Shown here: positions 37,695 to 45,800 of the stretch, piece by piece | Layout: each line of letters opens with the position of its first letter | Numbering within the stretch: the stretch's first letter is position 1 | DNA from: Bacteroidota bacterium | GTDB lineage: Bacteria > Bacteroidota > Bacteroidia > Bacteroidales > JAAUTT01 | Assembly (NCBI GenBank): GCA_023429135.1 | Contig: JAEYWD010000030.1 | Location: 1 to 48,271, forward strand | Reading direction: 5' to 3' | Length of the DNA stretch: 48,271 nucleotides | Notes under the pieces: model-generated | Databases searched by the model: none | Told to the model about the DNA's origin: nothing | The model's input: only the letters and a program-made list of their open reading frames with translations | Position numbers and translations under genes: made by a program

Positions 37695-38717
37695 ATGAAA
37701 AAATTTCCCTTCAACCTGGCTTCAAAAGCAATTGTTCTCTCATTAGTGGTAATATCTGTTCTGATTTCATGTAAACCGGCACTCTCACCCTCGGTGGAAA
37801 TTAACGGAACGGTTAAAGGCGCAGAATCGGGCACTGTTTACCTGCGTAAATTCTATAACAAAATGTTTTTCACCATCGACTCTGCTAAAATTACCGGTGG
37901 TAAATTCAGTTTCGCAAAAGATGTGGAAACGCCCGAATTATACGGATTAACACTCGACACAACCCATTACCCGCTGTTTATTTTCCTGAACAAGAACGAC
38001 AAGCTTCAGGTTGAACTTTTTGCTGAAAATCCCGACAGTATTAACATTACAGGCTCATCCGACAACGATTTGTTCTGGAATTACAGAAGATCAAACAGCG
38101 ATGTAAAAATTGACTCGTTTATCCAGAAAAACCCCAAATCGGTTGTTTCGGCATATATTCTTTACCGCGAATACTCTTACCGCCTGTCGCCCGAAGAAAT
38201 TGAGCATAATGTAAGCCTGCTCGACACCTCTTTCAGGAATTCGCAATACGTAAAAGTTTTGAACGAGCTGGTGGAAACATTGAAAAGAGTTCAACCCGGT
38301 AACAAAGCCATCGACTTTGAATTACCCGATACAACCGGTACTCCTGTTAAACTGTCATCGAAATTTGGTAAGCTGATGTTGCTCGATTTCTGGGCATCGT
38401 GGTGCCCTCCGTGCCGTGCCGAAAACCCCAATCTTGTAAAGCTTTACAATCAGTATAAGGACAAAGGCTTTACCATTTTCCAGGTATCGCTCGACAAAAA
38501 GAAAGAAGCCTGGGTAAAAGGCATCAACGACGACAAACTTACCTGGACACACGTTTCGGACCTTGCTTTCTGGAACAGTTCGGCTGCAAAAACCTATGGT
38601 GTAAGAGCCATCCCTTCGAACCTTTTAATTGACGAAACCGGCACCATCATCGCCCGCAACCTCATGGGTGAAGAGCTGGAGAAAAAACTCGAAGAGCTGT
38701 TGGGAAAGAAGAAATAG
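37695..38717 (+). CDS. TlpA-like thiol-disulfide oxidoreductase lipoprotein with DUF4369 domain
   Basis: A 340-aa protein with lipobox SVLISC (Cys26). Residues about 34-130 match the DUF4369 type (INGTVKGAESGTVYLRKF). Residues about 203-340 form a thioredoxin fold: AIDFELPDTTGTPVKL, active site WCPPC with C237 and C240, VSLDKKKEAW, and the cis-Pro loop VRAIPSNLLID. It is envelope-anchored and probably reduces disulfides or aids cytochrome maturation or oxidative defence, as for other TlpA/ResA proteins. It is a single-gene transcript with its own promoter box and terminator, divergent from the sigma gene. Confidence 0.92.
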   Translation: MKKFPFNLASKAIVLSLVVISVLISCKPALSPSVEINGTVKGAESGTVYLRKFYNKMFFTIDSAKITGGKFSFAKDVETPELYGLTLDTTHYPLFIFLNKNDKLQVELFAENPDSINITGSSDNDLFWNYRRSNSDVKIDSFIQKNPKSVVSAYILYREYSYRLSPEEIEHNVSLLDTSFRNSQYVKVLNELVETLKRVQPGNKAIDFELPDTTGTPVKLSSKFGKLMLLDFWASWCPPCRAENPNLVKLYNQYKDKGFTIFQVSLDKKKEAWVKGINDDKLTWTHVSDLAFWNSSAAKTYGVRAIPSNLLIDETGTIIARNLMGEELEKKLEELLGKKK

Positions 38718-38744
38718 AGTTTTGTTGCGGATTAAAATATTATC

Positions 38745-38779
38745 AAAGCGGCTCTATCGTAAGATTCAGCCGCTTTTTT
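38745..38779 (+). terminator. Rho-independent terminator of the TlpA-like gene
   Basis: A 9-bp stem AAAGCGGCT (38745-38753) pairs with AGCCGCTTT (38768-38776) around a 14-base loop and runs into six Ts. It starts 28 bases after the stop codon. Confidence 0.88.
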
Positions 38780-38796
38780 CTTTACTATTGTTTCAA

Positions 38797-38982
38797 TTAT
38801 TCCTTTTTTGTCTTCAGAAACTTCCAATCTCCTGATTTAAAAATCTTCAGATTTTCAATTTCAACATTACCGGTAGTCAAAACTGAATCGGAGAAACCAG
38901 GGTCACTGTTCCTGTTGAATTGTTTTCAACATAACAGAAAGATTACCAAAAAACTGATCAGAGGAATTCGAAAAGTAATCAT
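38797..38982 (-). pseudogene. Small lipoprotein-like ORF interrupted by an in-frame TGA
   Basis: From an ATG at 38982 the frame reads MITFRIPLISFLVIFLLC, a good lipoprotein signal ending in Cys18. A TGA at 38926-38928 follows, and then 42 more sense codons to a TAA (38797), with a polar protein-like sequence (SVLTTGNVEIENLKIF). A Trp codon in place of the TGA would give a 61-aa lipoprotein. This may be a nonsense-inactivated gene, a sequencing error or chance. The remainder of the 38718-39098 gap holds only the terminator and AT-rich DNA. Confidence 0.35.
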
Positions 38983-39098
38983 AGCTTTTTTATTATCTGA
39001 TAATACATTTTATTATATTTCACAGATATCATTTTTGAATAACCTGCATCTTGCGAGCAAAAATTAATGTCTGGTGTTTATCGCTAAACCGTCGTTCA

Positions 39099-39929
39099 TT
39101 ATTTCTTTGTCCCTTCAAGATTCATTTGTAATTCATTATTAATATTTTCGCTTACAATGTCAATTAACTCACCAGTATTATAATCGTATTTTTTAATCAA
39201 GGATGGCTCCGAGTATTGGTCGAATTTTCCGTCGTTATTATGATCAATCCCAAATTTAATTATTAAATCTTTACTATTTTCTACAAAATTAACTTGTGAT
39301 ACATCAGCATTCTCCAATTTTACTTCTTTTAGCCTTTTGCCGCTCAATGAGTAAATGAAAAGTGTTTTATAGTCGAGCTGATTCACTACACCATCTTTAT
39401 AAGTGTCATCTGTTGCTGCTTCAATCAAAACTAATATATCATCCTTAAAATACTCTGTACGAATATTTCCAAAATTTATTCGTTTTATAAAAAGCTTTTC
39501 CACATTATGATTCTTGTAATCGTAAATCAAAAGATTATTATAATCTCCGTAATACTGTTTCGAATATCTCTTATTCGCCTTGTAGCTTCCCCCAGAGTCC
39601 AATAAACCTAGTGGTTCATCATCAATAAATTCAGCGCTATTTAATGTTTTATGCGAAACAGGTATTATGTAAACTAAATTCACAGTATCTATCAACTGAG
39701 GAGCTTCATAAGAAATTAGCTGCTTCCTTTTATTTTCCTGCTGCAATTCCATAATTTTCTCATCGGATAAAATTCCTTCATCCGTATTGGTATGCCTAAA
39801 ACTTCTTCGAATTTCCGTGATTGCGAAAACAGATATGGATATTAATCCAACAATTGCAATTAGGGTCACTACTGTTCCCAAAACTGCAAGTAACTTCTGA
39901 TTGTAATTTTTAATTTTTTCGATATTCAT
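39099..39929 (-). CDS. Membrane-anchored hypothetical protein, 276 aa
   Basis: One N-terminal membrane helix (about residues 14-37) follows a short basic cytosolic end; the rest is predicted outside. The exported part is beta-rich and Asp/Asn/Tyr-rich. It has tandem segments such as YGDYNNLLIYDYKNHNVEKL and FGIDHNNDGKFDQYSEP, the latter a DxNxDGxxD calcium-loop-like motif. I recognise no family; a periplasmic beta-propeller-like sensor is conceivable. It is single and AT-rich, starting the accessory stretch that runs to the window end. Confidence 0.65.
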   Translation of the reverse strand: MNIEKIKNYNQKLLAVLGTVVTLIAIVGLISISVFAITEIRRSFRHTNTDEGILSDEKIMELQQENKRKQLISYEAPQLIDTVNLVYIIPVSHKTLNSAEFIDDEPLGLLDSGGSYKANKRYSKQYYGDYNNLLIYDYKNHNVEKLFIKRINFGNIRTEYFKDDILVLIEAATDDTYKDGVVNQLDYKTLFIYSLSGKRLKEVKLENADVSQVNFVENSKDLIIKFGIDHNNDGKFDQYSEPSLIKKYDYNTGELIDIVSENINNELQMNLEGTKK

Positions 39930-39959
39930 TGTTTTGTCTTTTATAATAAGTCATTAGTA

Positions 39960-40337
39960 GACCTGACCCCAGGGAAATGGGGCATAATAGGTTGATGACA
40001 GGCCTCCTTAAAAATAATTATCTTTCGTCCTTTTGTCTTGATACAAAAGGACCAAAAAGTCAAGGCTTACTAAAAATTGACTAAAAATAAAGGATTTGTC
40101 TACTGCGGGGGGTAAACTCACTACAACACTGCTTTGCCAGGTTAATTGCTATTAATGAGGTCTTATACTTAAATGAAAGAAATCTCAATCTGCCCGCTCA
40201 GACACCCCCCCTCATGACGCCAAATCTTTTATTTTCTTAACGCAATTTTTAGAAGGCCGGTCCCGAACCTTATCATTTCGGTTTTGCCGGAACTTTTAAA
40301 ACTGATCTGCTGACATTTACTCAAATCTGTCATAAGT
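39960..40337. repeat. Dispersed repeat, family B, copy 2 (inverted)
   Basis: Read on the minus strand it repeats the order seen at 7986-8280. That is a GACAG motif, AAAAGTTCCGGCAAA, GGGACCGGCCT, GCGTTAAGAAAA, a diverged middle, then a hairpin with 9-bp arms (TCCTTTTGT/ACAAAAGGA) and an edge reading TATGCCCCATTTCCCTGGGG. The middle differs from copy 1, so the ends are the conserved part. It fills the whole 39930-40345 gap. Confidence 0.75.
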
Positions 40338-40345
40338 AGAGTAAA

Positions 40346-41308
40346 CTACAACGCCTGCATACCTTCTAGCTCTCTTATAGCATATAAACTTTTTTGTGCG
40401 TTGGTATTTTTCCCGATTACTTCTATCAGTTTTTCAGTTCGCAATTCACGTCCTTTCTTGTTTAAATGATATACTGTATCATAAAACAGACTGTCGTCAA
40501 AAACAAAATCCTGAGGAGTATTTATAACCTCAATTGACAAATCCTTTAAAAGATCGTTTTGTAATCTCGCTATAGCAACTTGGTTTTTTTCATATTCCGA
40601 TTTTGGATAATTCGGGAAAGCAAAAAACACATCTACTTTTTTTACTTTCGCGAATTCATAAAACTCATTAAGAGCTTCTATTCCCTCCCAATACTGGTAC
40701 TTAAAAACAAGTCTATCGGCGAGTTCCTTAGGAGGCATTTGATCTAAATGAGCAATAACATCTCCATGCTTATTGAAACTTTTCCGCGAATAAACTAAAA
40801 ATGAAGTATCAATTAATACTGGTTGATTTATTGTTTTTAATTTTTTTCTTGTGTCATCAATGTGAATTTGAATATCTTTTAAAATGTTTCTATTATAAAA
40901 TTCAGAAGCGTCAGGATATAATTCCCGTACATAGTTTTGTAAATCATAGTCTCCATTACCTAAAAAATACTCAATAGATAATATTACAACATCTCTTTCA
41001 TTTATTGACTTCTTTAACTCATTGATAATAAAATCTAAGCCCAATCCGGCATGCAATCCTAAATTAACAACAGGAACAGAAAATCTGTCTTCTATCAATT
41101 CACTATCAATTCCAAAGGCCAAATTGGAACCTCCAGCCAAAATAATTTTTGGTTTATTTATCTCCTGAATCCTTTTATGTTTGTCTTTAATTGCAGACAT
41201 ATAATCGTTAATGTGCTTAGGATTTTGATTTACAATATAAGAGATGACCAAATATCCTATTACTATTATTGCAAATAATAAAATTAAATTGAATAAGAAT
41301 TTCTTCAT
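40346..41308 (-). CDS. SGNH/AlgJ-like accessory protein for polysaccharide O-acetylation
   Basis: A 320-aa protein with an N-terminal signal anchor (about 4-25). ILAGGSNLAFGID at 57-68 supplies a block-I-like Ser (S61), with a GLHAGLG glycine block afterward and a C-terminal YDTVYHLNKKG with D277 and H281 as the candidate Asp/His pair. This is the layout of DltD/AlgJ/AlgX-type SGNH partners that work with MBOAT transferases in the periplasm. It starts 3 bases after the MBOAT stop, so the two are one operon and most likely one acetylation machine. Confidence 0.75.
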   Translation of the reverse strand: MKKFLFNLILLFAIIVIGYLVISYIVNQNPKHINDYMSAIKDKHKRIQEINKPKIILAGGSNLAFGIDSELIEDRFSVPVVNLGLHAGLGLDFIINELKKSINERDVVILSIEYFLGNGDYDLQNYVRELYPDASEFYNRNILKDIQIHIDDTRKKLKTINQPVLIDTSFLVYSRKSFNKHGDVIAHLDQMPPKELADRLVFKYQYWEGIEALNEFYEFAKVKKVDVFFAFPNYPKSEYEKNQVAIARLQNDLLKDLSIEVINTPQDFVFDDSLFYDTVYHLNKKGRELRTEKLIEVIGKNTNAQKSLYAIRELEGMQAL

Positions 41309-41311
41309 GTT

Positions 41312-42748
41312 CTAAAATTGAAAATATATAAACTGTTGTTCTTTTCCGGTAAAATAAAAAATAGAAAACAGGAAAACACAATACAAAGCCCATCTAAACG
41401 GTTTATACCAATTAGTACCTAAACTACAAATTGCATATTGATGTTGCCGGCCAAACCACTCAATTAAAACGAAAACAAATACTAAAAGAATTTTTGTTTT
41501 AGGCAATATCTCCGGTAGTGTAAAAAGTGAAGGCGATAAAATCCCTGAAATGTAGCTTAAAGCGTGACCAATATTTTCAGCTCTGAAAAATATCCAAGCA
41601 AAAACAGTCAAACCAAAGGTAAGCAGCATAAATGAAAGTTCTTTTACATTCGGGAACAATTTACCTTGTGCTACTATTTCCAAATTATTCCGGTTTTTAT
41701 TGGTCAATAATAGAGGTAAGAAGTAAATAGCATTTAAGGTACCCCACACAATAAAAGTCCAATTGGCTCCATGCCAAAAACCGCTGACAATAAAAATAAT
41801 AAATGTATTTCTGACTTTCAACCATGTACCGCCTCGGCTACCGCCTAATGGAAAATAAAGATAATCTCTAAACCAGGTTGAAAGTGAAATATGCCAACGT
41901 CGCCAAAACTCTGCCATATCTCTCGAGAAATATGGAAAATTAAAGTTTCGCATAAGCTCAAACCCAAAAAGGCGGGAAGTACCAATTGCAATATCCGAAT
42001 AGCCAGAAAAGTCCCCATAAATTTGAAAGGTAAAGAATATAGCACCAAGAACTAAAGTACTACCTGAATACTCCGGAGAATGATCAAAAATTAAATTAGC
42101 ATATTCTGCACAATTATCTGCTATTACAATCTTTTTGAATAATCCCCAAAGAATTTGACGCATTCCGTCAACGGCTTTTGAATAATCAAATGTTCTTTTT
42201 TTGTAAAATTGAGGTAATAAGTTTGTCGCTCGTTCAATAGGTCCGGCAACAAGTTGTGGGAAAAAACTTATGAATGCAAAAAAATCAATTATACTCTTTG
42301 TTGGTTCTAATTTTTTACGGTAAACGTCTATTGTATAACTCAATGCCTGAAATGTGTAGAAACTAATCCCAACAGGCAAAACGATTTGTAAACTTACTGG
42401 GTTTAATTTTACTCCAAAAATAGTAAATGCTGATGCGAAATTATCTGCAAAAAAATTGAAGTATTTGAAAAATGCTAATATTCCTAAATTTGCAATTATA
42501 CTATATGAAAGTAATATTTTTCGTTTGCGTTTTATTTCCTGCTTTGAAAGTAATATTCCAACAACAAAATCTACCGATGCCGTACCGACCATTAAAAAAA
42601 GAAATCGCCAGTCCCACCAACCATAAAAAACAAAACTCGAAACTATAATTAATAAATTTTGCAGTTTCAAATTTCTATTTGTTACAAACCAATAGAGTGC
42701 AAAAACTATTGGTAAAAAAATCGCAAAGTCAATTGAATTAAAAAGCAT
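41312..42748 (-). CDS. MBOAT-family O-acyltransferase (AlgI/DltB-like)
   Basis: A 478-aa polytopic membrane protein. Family motifs are present: LPVGISFYTFQALSYTIDVY (about 124-143), PQLVAGPIER (164-173), FGFELMRNFNFPYFSRDMAE followed by FWRRWHISLSTWFRDYLYFP, and the catalytic-His segment SGFWHGANW with H326. It should carry acyl (usually acetyl) groups across the inner membrane for transfer onto an exported polysaccharide by its SGNH partner. Its promoter may be the D-type element at about 42900, which is repeated at 48.2 kb. Confidence 0.93.
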   Translation of the reverse strand: MLFNSIDFAIFLPIVFALYWFVTNRNLKLQNLLIIVSSFVFYGWWDWRFLFLMVGTASVDFVVGILLSKQEIKRKRKILLSYSIIANLGILAFFKYFNFFADNFASAFTIFGVKLNPVSLQIVLPVGISFYTFQALSYTIDVYRKKLEPTKSIIDFFAFISFFPQLVAGPIERATNLLPQFYKKRTFDYSKAVDGMRQILWGLFKKIVIADNCAEYANLIFDHSPEYSGSTLVLGAIFFTFQIYGDFSGYSDIAIGTSRLFGFELMRNFNFPYFSRDMAEFWRRWHISLSTWFRDYLYFPLGGSRGGTWLKVRNTFIIFIVSGFWHGANWTFIVWGTLNAIYFLPLLLTNKNRNNLEIVAQGKLFPNVKELSFMLLTFGLTVFAWIFFRAENIGHALSYISGILSPSLFTLPEILPKTKILLVFVFVLIEWFGRQHQYAICSLGTNWYKPFRWALYCVFLFSIFYFTGKEQQFIYFQF

Positions 42749-42880
42749 AAATTCTGTCTATCTATAAATATGAAAAGTTGGAAAGTTGGAGTAATTACTT
42801 ATCAATGTAAACAGCGTGTGACACCAGTCACAATTACTGAATAACCAAGGAATCTCCATTTTTTTATAGTATTGCATGTT

Positions 42881-42960
42881 GAACTAAGTCCTGTTTCGCG
42901 AGATATTTTTTTCAAATATAGTTAAAGTGTGTTAAAGAAAATTTTAGTACGCTAAAAAGC
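42881..42960 (-). promoter_or_regulatory. D-element copy 2: promoter-bearing repeat upstream of the MBOAT operon
   Basis: Read on the minus strand it contains ACTTTAACTATATTTG, with a perfect TAnnTTTG box at 42913-42920, then TAGTTCAACAT. The same order is at 48144-48230. A transcript from here would run into the MBOAT-SGNH operon. The 42749-43203 gap also holds small inverted repeats (AGTAATT/AATTACT enclosing TGTGAC/GTCACA at about 42789-42840). I see no gene in it. Confidence 0.5.
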
Positions 42961-43089
42961 TAAAATTGATGATTCTTAATCTGTTAATTTGTCAAAACAC
43001 AAAACTAATCTCAACAAAGATATTCGAGGAACAGGTACGCTAAAAACAAAAAAGCATAAATTTTCTTTGATTACTGACAAATTCCATCA

Positions 43090-43207
43090 GGCCTAACGTT
43101 CAGAACCTTCTGTACACCCCCGATTAGTCTATATAACGTATTGCTTTTTTCAATTGAACGGTCGTTTTCCGATTGCTATTGGAAGTGCCGACCACATGAA
43201 GTCCTAT
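43090..43207 (-). repeat. Cassette-boundary repeat after the 255-aa gene
   Basis: On the minus strand the stop codon of the upstream gene lies inside TAATAAATAGGACTTCATG, then GTGGTCGGCACTTCC, matching the E element at 46030 and 47157. The region ends CTGAACGTTAGGCC, which contains GTTAGGC, a match to the GTTRRRY R' box of attC sites. A near-perfect palindrome (TTCCGATTGCTATTGGAA, 43167-43184) lies within. It is read as a possible degenerate attC-like site. Confidence 0.45.
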
Positions 43208-43971
43208 TTATTACCGCCAGTATTGTATTGGTCCTTATAATCATCCGGCAAAATCATCGAAAAATCTTTCATCTTGTCTCTAGATATCTTATTTGTCACT
43301 TCAAAATTGTCTCGATAAAGCAATTGTATCATTATAGGATAGTTATCTTTATAATTCACATTAACTAAGTTATCATCCGCAAAATTATACAAGTTGAAAA
43401 GCCAGTAATTATGTTGTTTGTAATTCTTAAACGTCTGTGTTATTACTTCATAATTTCCGTCTCCATCAAAATCTCTTTCTAATCTATTCTCAAAGTCAAT
43501 AAATAAATCTGTATAGGATACCTTTTTAAAATTATTATCAGCGTTTTGAAGTAAATAAATAACTCGAGTATAATAGTTATATGCTCCACAACCATGGCTT
43601 GGTACTAAAAACTTAATATCCATTAATCCATCATTGTTATAATCGGCTACAAATATTGATAAAGGTTCAGTTAATCCATAAAATGCATCAAACTCTTTGA
43701 ATCTATGAATTTGTTTTTTGTTTTTATAAATTCTTATAGTAGAATATCCTAAAGAATCAGAGATGGTAAATTGTACTGTAATTGAGTCTGAATTACTGTA
43801 AAAACCAGGAATTGTAAGTGTATAATGTAGTTTATGCTCCTTTTCAACCCGATCATAGGTTTTCCAATTACTATATTCTTTATACTTAATTGCAGGATAT
43901 TTTTCATAAGGATATTGTCCGTAAAGCAATCGTGTTATTAATATAAATCCTATTATCAGTATAGTTCTCAT
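43204..43971 (-). CDS. Exported FG-GAP/VCBS-like hypothetical protein
   Basis: The ATG at 43971 starts a signal peptide (MRTILIIGFILITRLLYGQ). A longer frame would need TTG inside an intron remnant. Two aspartate-rich calcium loops, DYNNDGLMDIKF and DFDGDGNYEV, are typical of FG-GAP/VCBS repeats and point to an exported calcium-binding beta protein. The rest is Tyr/Asn-rich. I cannot assign a role. It is the last of five single-gene units on this strand and is AT-rich. Confidence 0.7.
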   Translation of the reverse strand: MRTILIIGFILITRLLYGQYPYEKYPAIKYKEYSNWKTYDRVEKEHKLHYTLTIPGFYSNSDSITVQFTISDSLGYSTIRIYKNKKQIHRFKEFDAFYGLTEPLSIFVADYNNDGLMDIKFLVPSHGCGAYNYYTRVIYLLQNADNNFKKVSYTDLFIDFENRLERDFDGDGNYEVITQTFKNYKQHNYWLFNLYNFADDNLVNVNYKDNYPIMIQLLYRDNFEVTNKISRDKMKDFSMILPDDYKDQYNTGGNK

Positions 43972-43990
43972 GTTTTTAATTTTGGCTCCC

Positions 43991-44019
43991 AATCAAGATC
44001 GAATAGCGAATTGCTCCGC
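43991..44019 (-). mobile_element. Group II intron 3'-terminal remnant (domain VI end only)
   Basis: On the minus strand it reads GCGGAGCAATTCGCTATTCG onward to TTGATT, identical over most of its length to the 3' ends of the remnants at 44811 and 45801. It has lost domain V. It ends about 20 bases before the start codon of the 255-aa gene. Confidence 0.6.
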
Positions 44020-44060
44020 TGATGGCAGAGGCCTTTTTATCAATCAATTATTTAAATTAA

Positions 44061-44723
44061 TCATTTATTGAAAATATAGTTTAATTCGATTCCATAATCT
44101 AAATTGTATATTTTGTAATATTCATGAACTGATATAATTGAACGGGATACTCTTAATCCGAATAAAAAATTTTGCCTCCATTTTTTAATCGGAGGAAATT
44201 TCAGGCTTGCAATCCATGAGAAATCGAAATTCCTAAATTCTTTTGTATCCGGCGTGTCTAATCTGGGCGTTAAGTCATTTTCTTCAATTTTGGAAGAAAG
44301 CAATTTACCAAAAGCAATTCCACTTTCTAAGTAATAGATTCTTTTGTAGGGTTTAAATTTGTAACCAAAAAGTAAAGGAATTTCAACATATTTTAGGCTT
44401 ACTGTCTGAAATGCTTGTGTGCCATACTGACTAATAAATTCATATATACTACCTTTTCTAATATATCTTAATTCAAGTGTCGAATATATACTTTCGGTCA
44501 ATTCTCGTTTTACAAATAATCCGGCTGAAAGACCCAATGTGCCATCAATTCTCGTTGTCTGGTTTGACGAAGTCCAATATTGTACTGCATTTCCTTTGAA
44601 TTCAATTCCATTGAAGTTCAACAATACACCTCCAATAAATTTATGCTGTTGTCCATTTATCTGTTGAATCACACAAATAAAAGATAGTAATAATAAGACT
44701 CCAGTATTCTTTTTTGAAATCAT
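44061..44723 (-). CDS. Outer-membrane beta-barrel protein (PorT-like)
   Basis: From the ATG at 44723 a clean signal peptide is seen (MISKKNTGVLLLLSFICV then QQINGQ). An ATG at 44765 adds 14 residues and would obscure it. The mature part has alternating amphipathic strands, e.g. YWTSSNQTTRIDGTLGLSAG, SIYSTLELRYIRKGSIYEF, KYVEIPLLFGYKFKP and WIASLKFPPI, and ends with an aromatic barrel-type strand YGIELNYIF. This fits an 8-strand outer-membrane beta-barrel of the PorT-like group. No partner gene is adjacent. Confidence 0.72.
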   Translation of the reverse strand: MISKKNTGVLLLLSFICVIQQINGQQHKFIGGVLLNFNGIEFKGNAVQYWTSSNQTTRIDGTLGLSAGLFVKRELTESIYSTLELRYIRKGSIYEFISQYGTQAFQTVSLKYVEIPLLFGYKFKPYKRIYYLESGIAFGKLLSSKIEENDLTPRLDTPDTKEFRNFDFSWIASLKFPPIKKWRQNFLFGLRVSRSIISVHEYYKIYNLDYGIELNYIFNK

Positions 44724-44810
44724 GTGAAGTAAAAGGTTAAAAAAAATTGTATTACACTTTTTCATATCACATCACCTACCTGTTTTGAGTGCTTTTTAGG
44801 TTTGTTGCCA

Positions 44811-44952
44811 ATCGGGATAGAATAGCGAATTGCTCCGCATATCCCCTCGCAGATCCGGACGTACAGTTTTCCTGTATCCGGCTCCTCAGATTAATGATTC
44901 CCTACCTGGGGTGTCAGCTAATTTACACATTTTTATGAATTATCCAGGGCCG
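44811..44952 (-). mobile_element. Group II intron 3'-end fragment with domain V and VI
   Basis: The minus strand carries a 33-nt domain V hairpin at 44852-44884. It begins GAGCCGG with the AGC triad, has a GAAA-type loop, and closes with CCGGATC after the bulged CG. A domain VI stem follows (GGGATA/TATCCC enclosing GCG/CGC), ending near GATT. About 70 bases upstream of domain V are also shared with the copy at 45801. No reverse transcriptase remains, so it is a 5'-truncated remnant. The triad G faces A rather than U. Confidence 0.7.
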
Positions 44953-45100
44953 TGGTAATGGAAACACTTTCAAAGGCTCTTGTATCCCTCCCCCAATGTA
45001 ACTGTTATTTGACTCCTTGCCGATACATCAAAGATCACTTTACTTTTCTGTACTGCTTCTGTTAATACTTAACTTATCCTGAAGGTCATCCAGCGAACGG

Positions 45101-45166
45101 TTAGTCAACGTAGCCTCCGATAAAGCGTATGCAAGCAACGCTTTATCGGAGGCTAATTGTTATATG
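45101..45166. repeat. attC-like hairpin 3' of the 199-aa gene
   Basis: An 18-bp perfect stem (45111-45128 with 45138-45155) has a 9-base loop. It is bracketed by AGTCAAC (45103-45109) and GTTATAT (45159-45165), whose AAC and GTT ends match the R boxes of integron attC sites. One base separates box and stem on one side and three on the other. It lies 11 bases past the stop codon of the minus-strand gene, where attC sites lie in gene cassettes. A terminator is the main alternative, but the stem is long and no T run follows on the minus strand. Confidence 0.55.
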
Positions 45167-45176
45167 CAGCATTTTT

Positions 45177-45776
45177 TTATTTTTCGTTAGATTCAAACTC
45201 AAGATAGGTGACACCTGATTCGCAATATCTCTTACAATCCATTCTTTTTGTCTTAAGCATTGCATAAATAATAGTGTTAAAATCCTCCGTACTTATACTG
45301 TCTTTGATCAAATAATGCGAGTAAATATTTATATTTTTAATCAAATATCCCTCTTTTATTAAATCCTTTTTTGTAAATAGTTCGATTTTGTTCTTATCAA
45401 TTCGGTCAGCTTGAAGCATATTATAAATTGAATCACTAACTTCTATTTCTTTATCATTACGGATACTGTAATTTATTTTAAAAACAGTTTTTAATCTCAT
45501 AAGTCCACGAGATAAAGAAGATCGGCTAAAAAAATCACTACTATCTCTGAAAGATAAAGTATTTAAGAGTAAATAGCCATTTTCAATAATCGTACAGGAT
45601 CTATCTTGTGATTTAATATTCACATAAATGTATCCGTAGTTATCCAGAATATTTCGGTATGGTAAACTCCTATTAGAAACTATTAAATAATATTTCAATC
45701 CAACGATCACAATAATCGTAATCAAAATTCCTATCAGAAATGCAAAGTATTTAAAAATTTTCCGAAAATCTATCAT
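45177..45776 (-). CDS. Membrane-anchored hypothetical protein, 199 aa
   Basis: One N-terminal membrane helix (about 10-33, FAFLIGILITIIVIVGL), then a polar alpha/beta part rich in Asp, Ser, Lys and Ile. Two Cys sit near the C-terminus (MDCKRYCESG). I recognise no family. It is a single gene flanked upstream by a group II intron tail and downstream by the attC-like hairpin. Its composition is AT-rich like the other cassette-like units. Confidence 0.62.
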   Translation of the reverse strand: MIDFRKIFKYFAFLIGILITIIVIVGLKYYLIVSNRSLPYRNILDNYGYIYVNIKSQDRSCTIIENGYLLLNTLSFRDSSDFFSRSSLSRGLMRLKTVFKINYSIRNDKEIEVSDSIYNMLQADRIDKNKIELFTKKDLIKEGYLIKNINIYSHYLIKDSISTEDFNTIIYAMLKTKRMDCKRYCESGVTYLEFESNEK

Positions 45777-45800
45777 AAATGCTATTTCTTAATGTTGCAT

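Noticed and set aside
44811..44952. Ordinary terminator hairpins
   Set aside because: The hairpin has the 33-nt length, GAGCC triad, GAAA-type loop and CG bulge of group II intron domain V and is followed by a domain VI-like stem; there is no T run.
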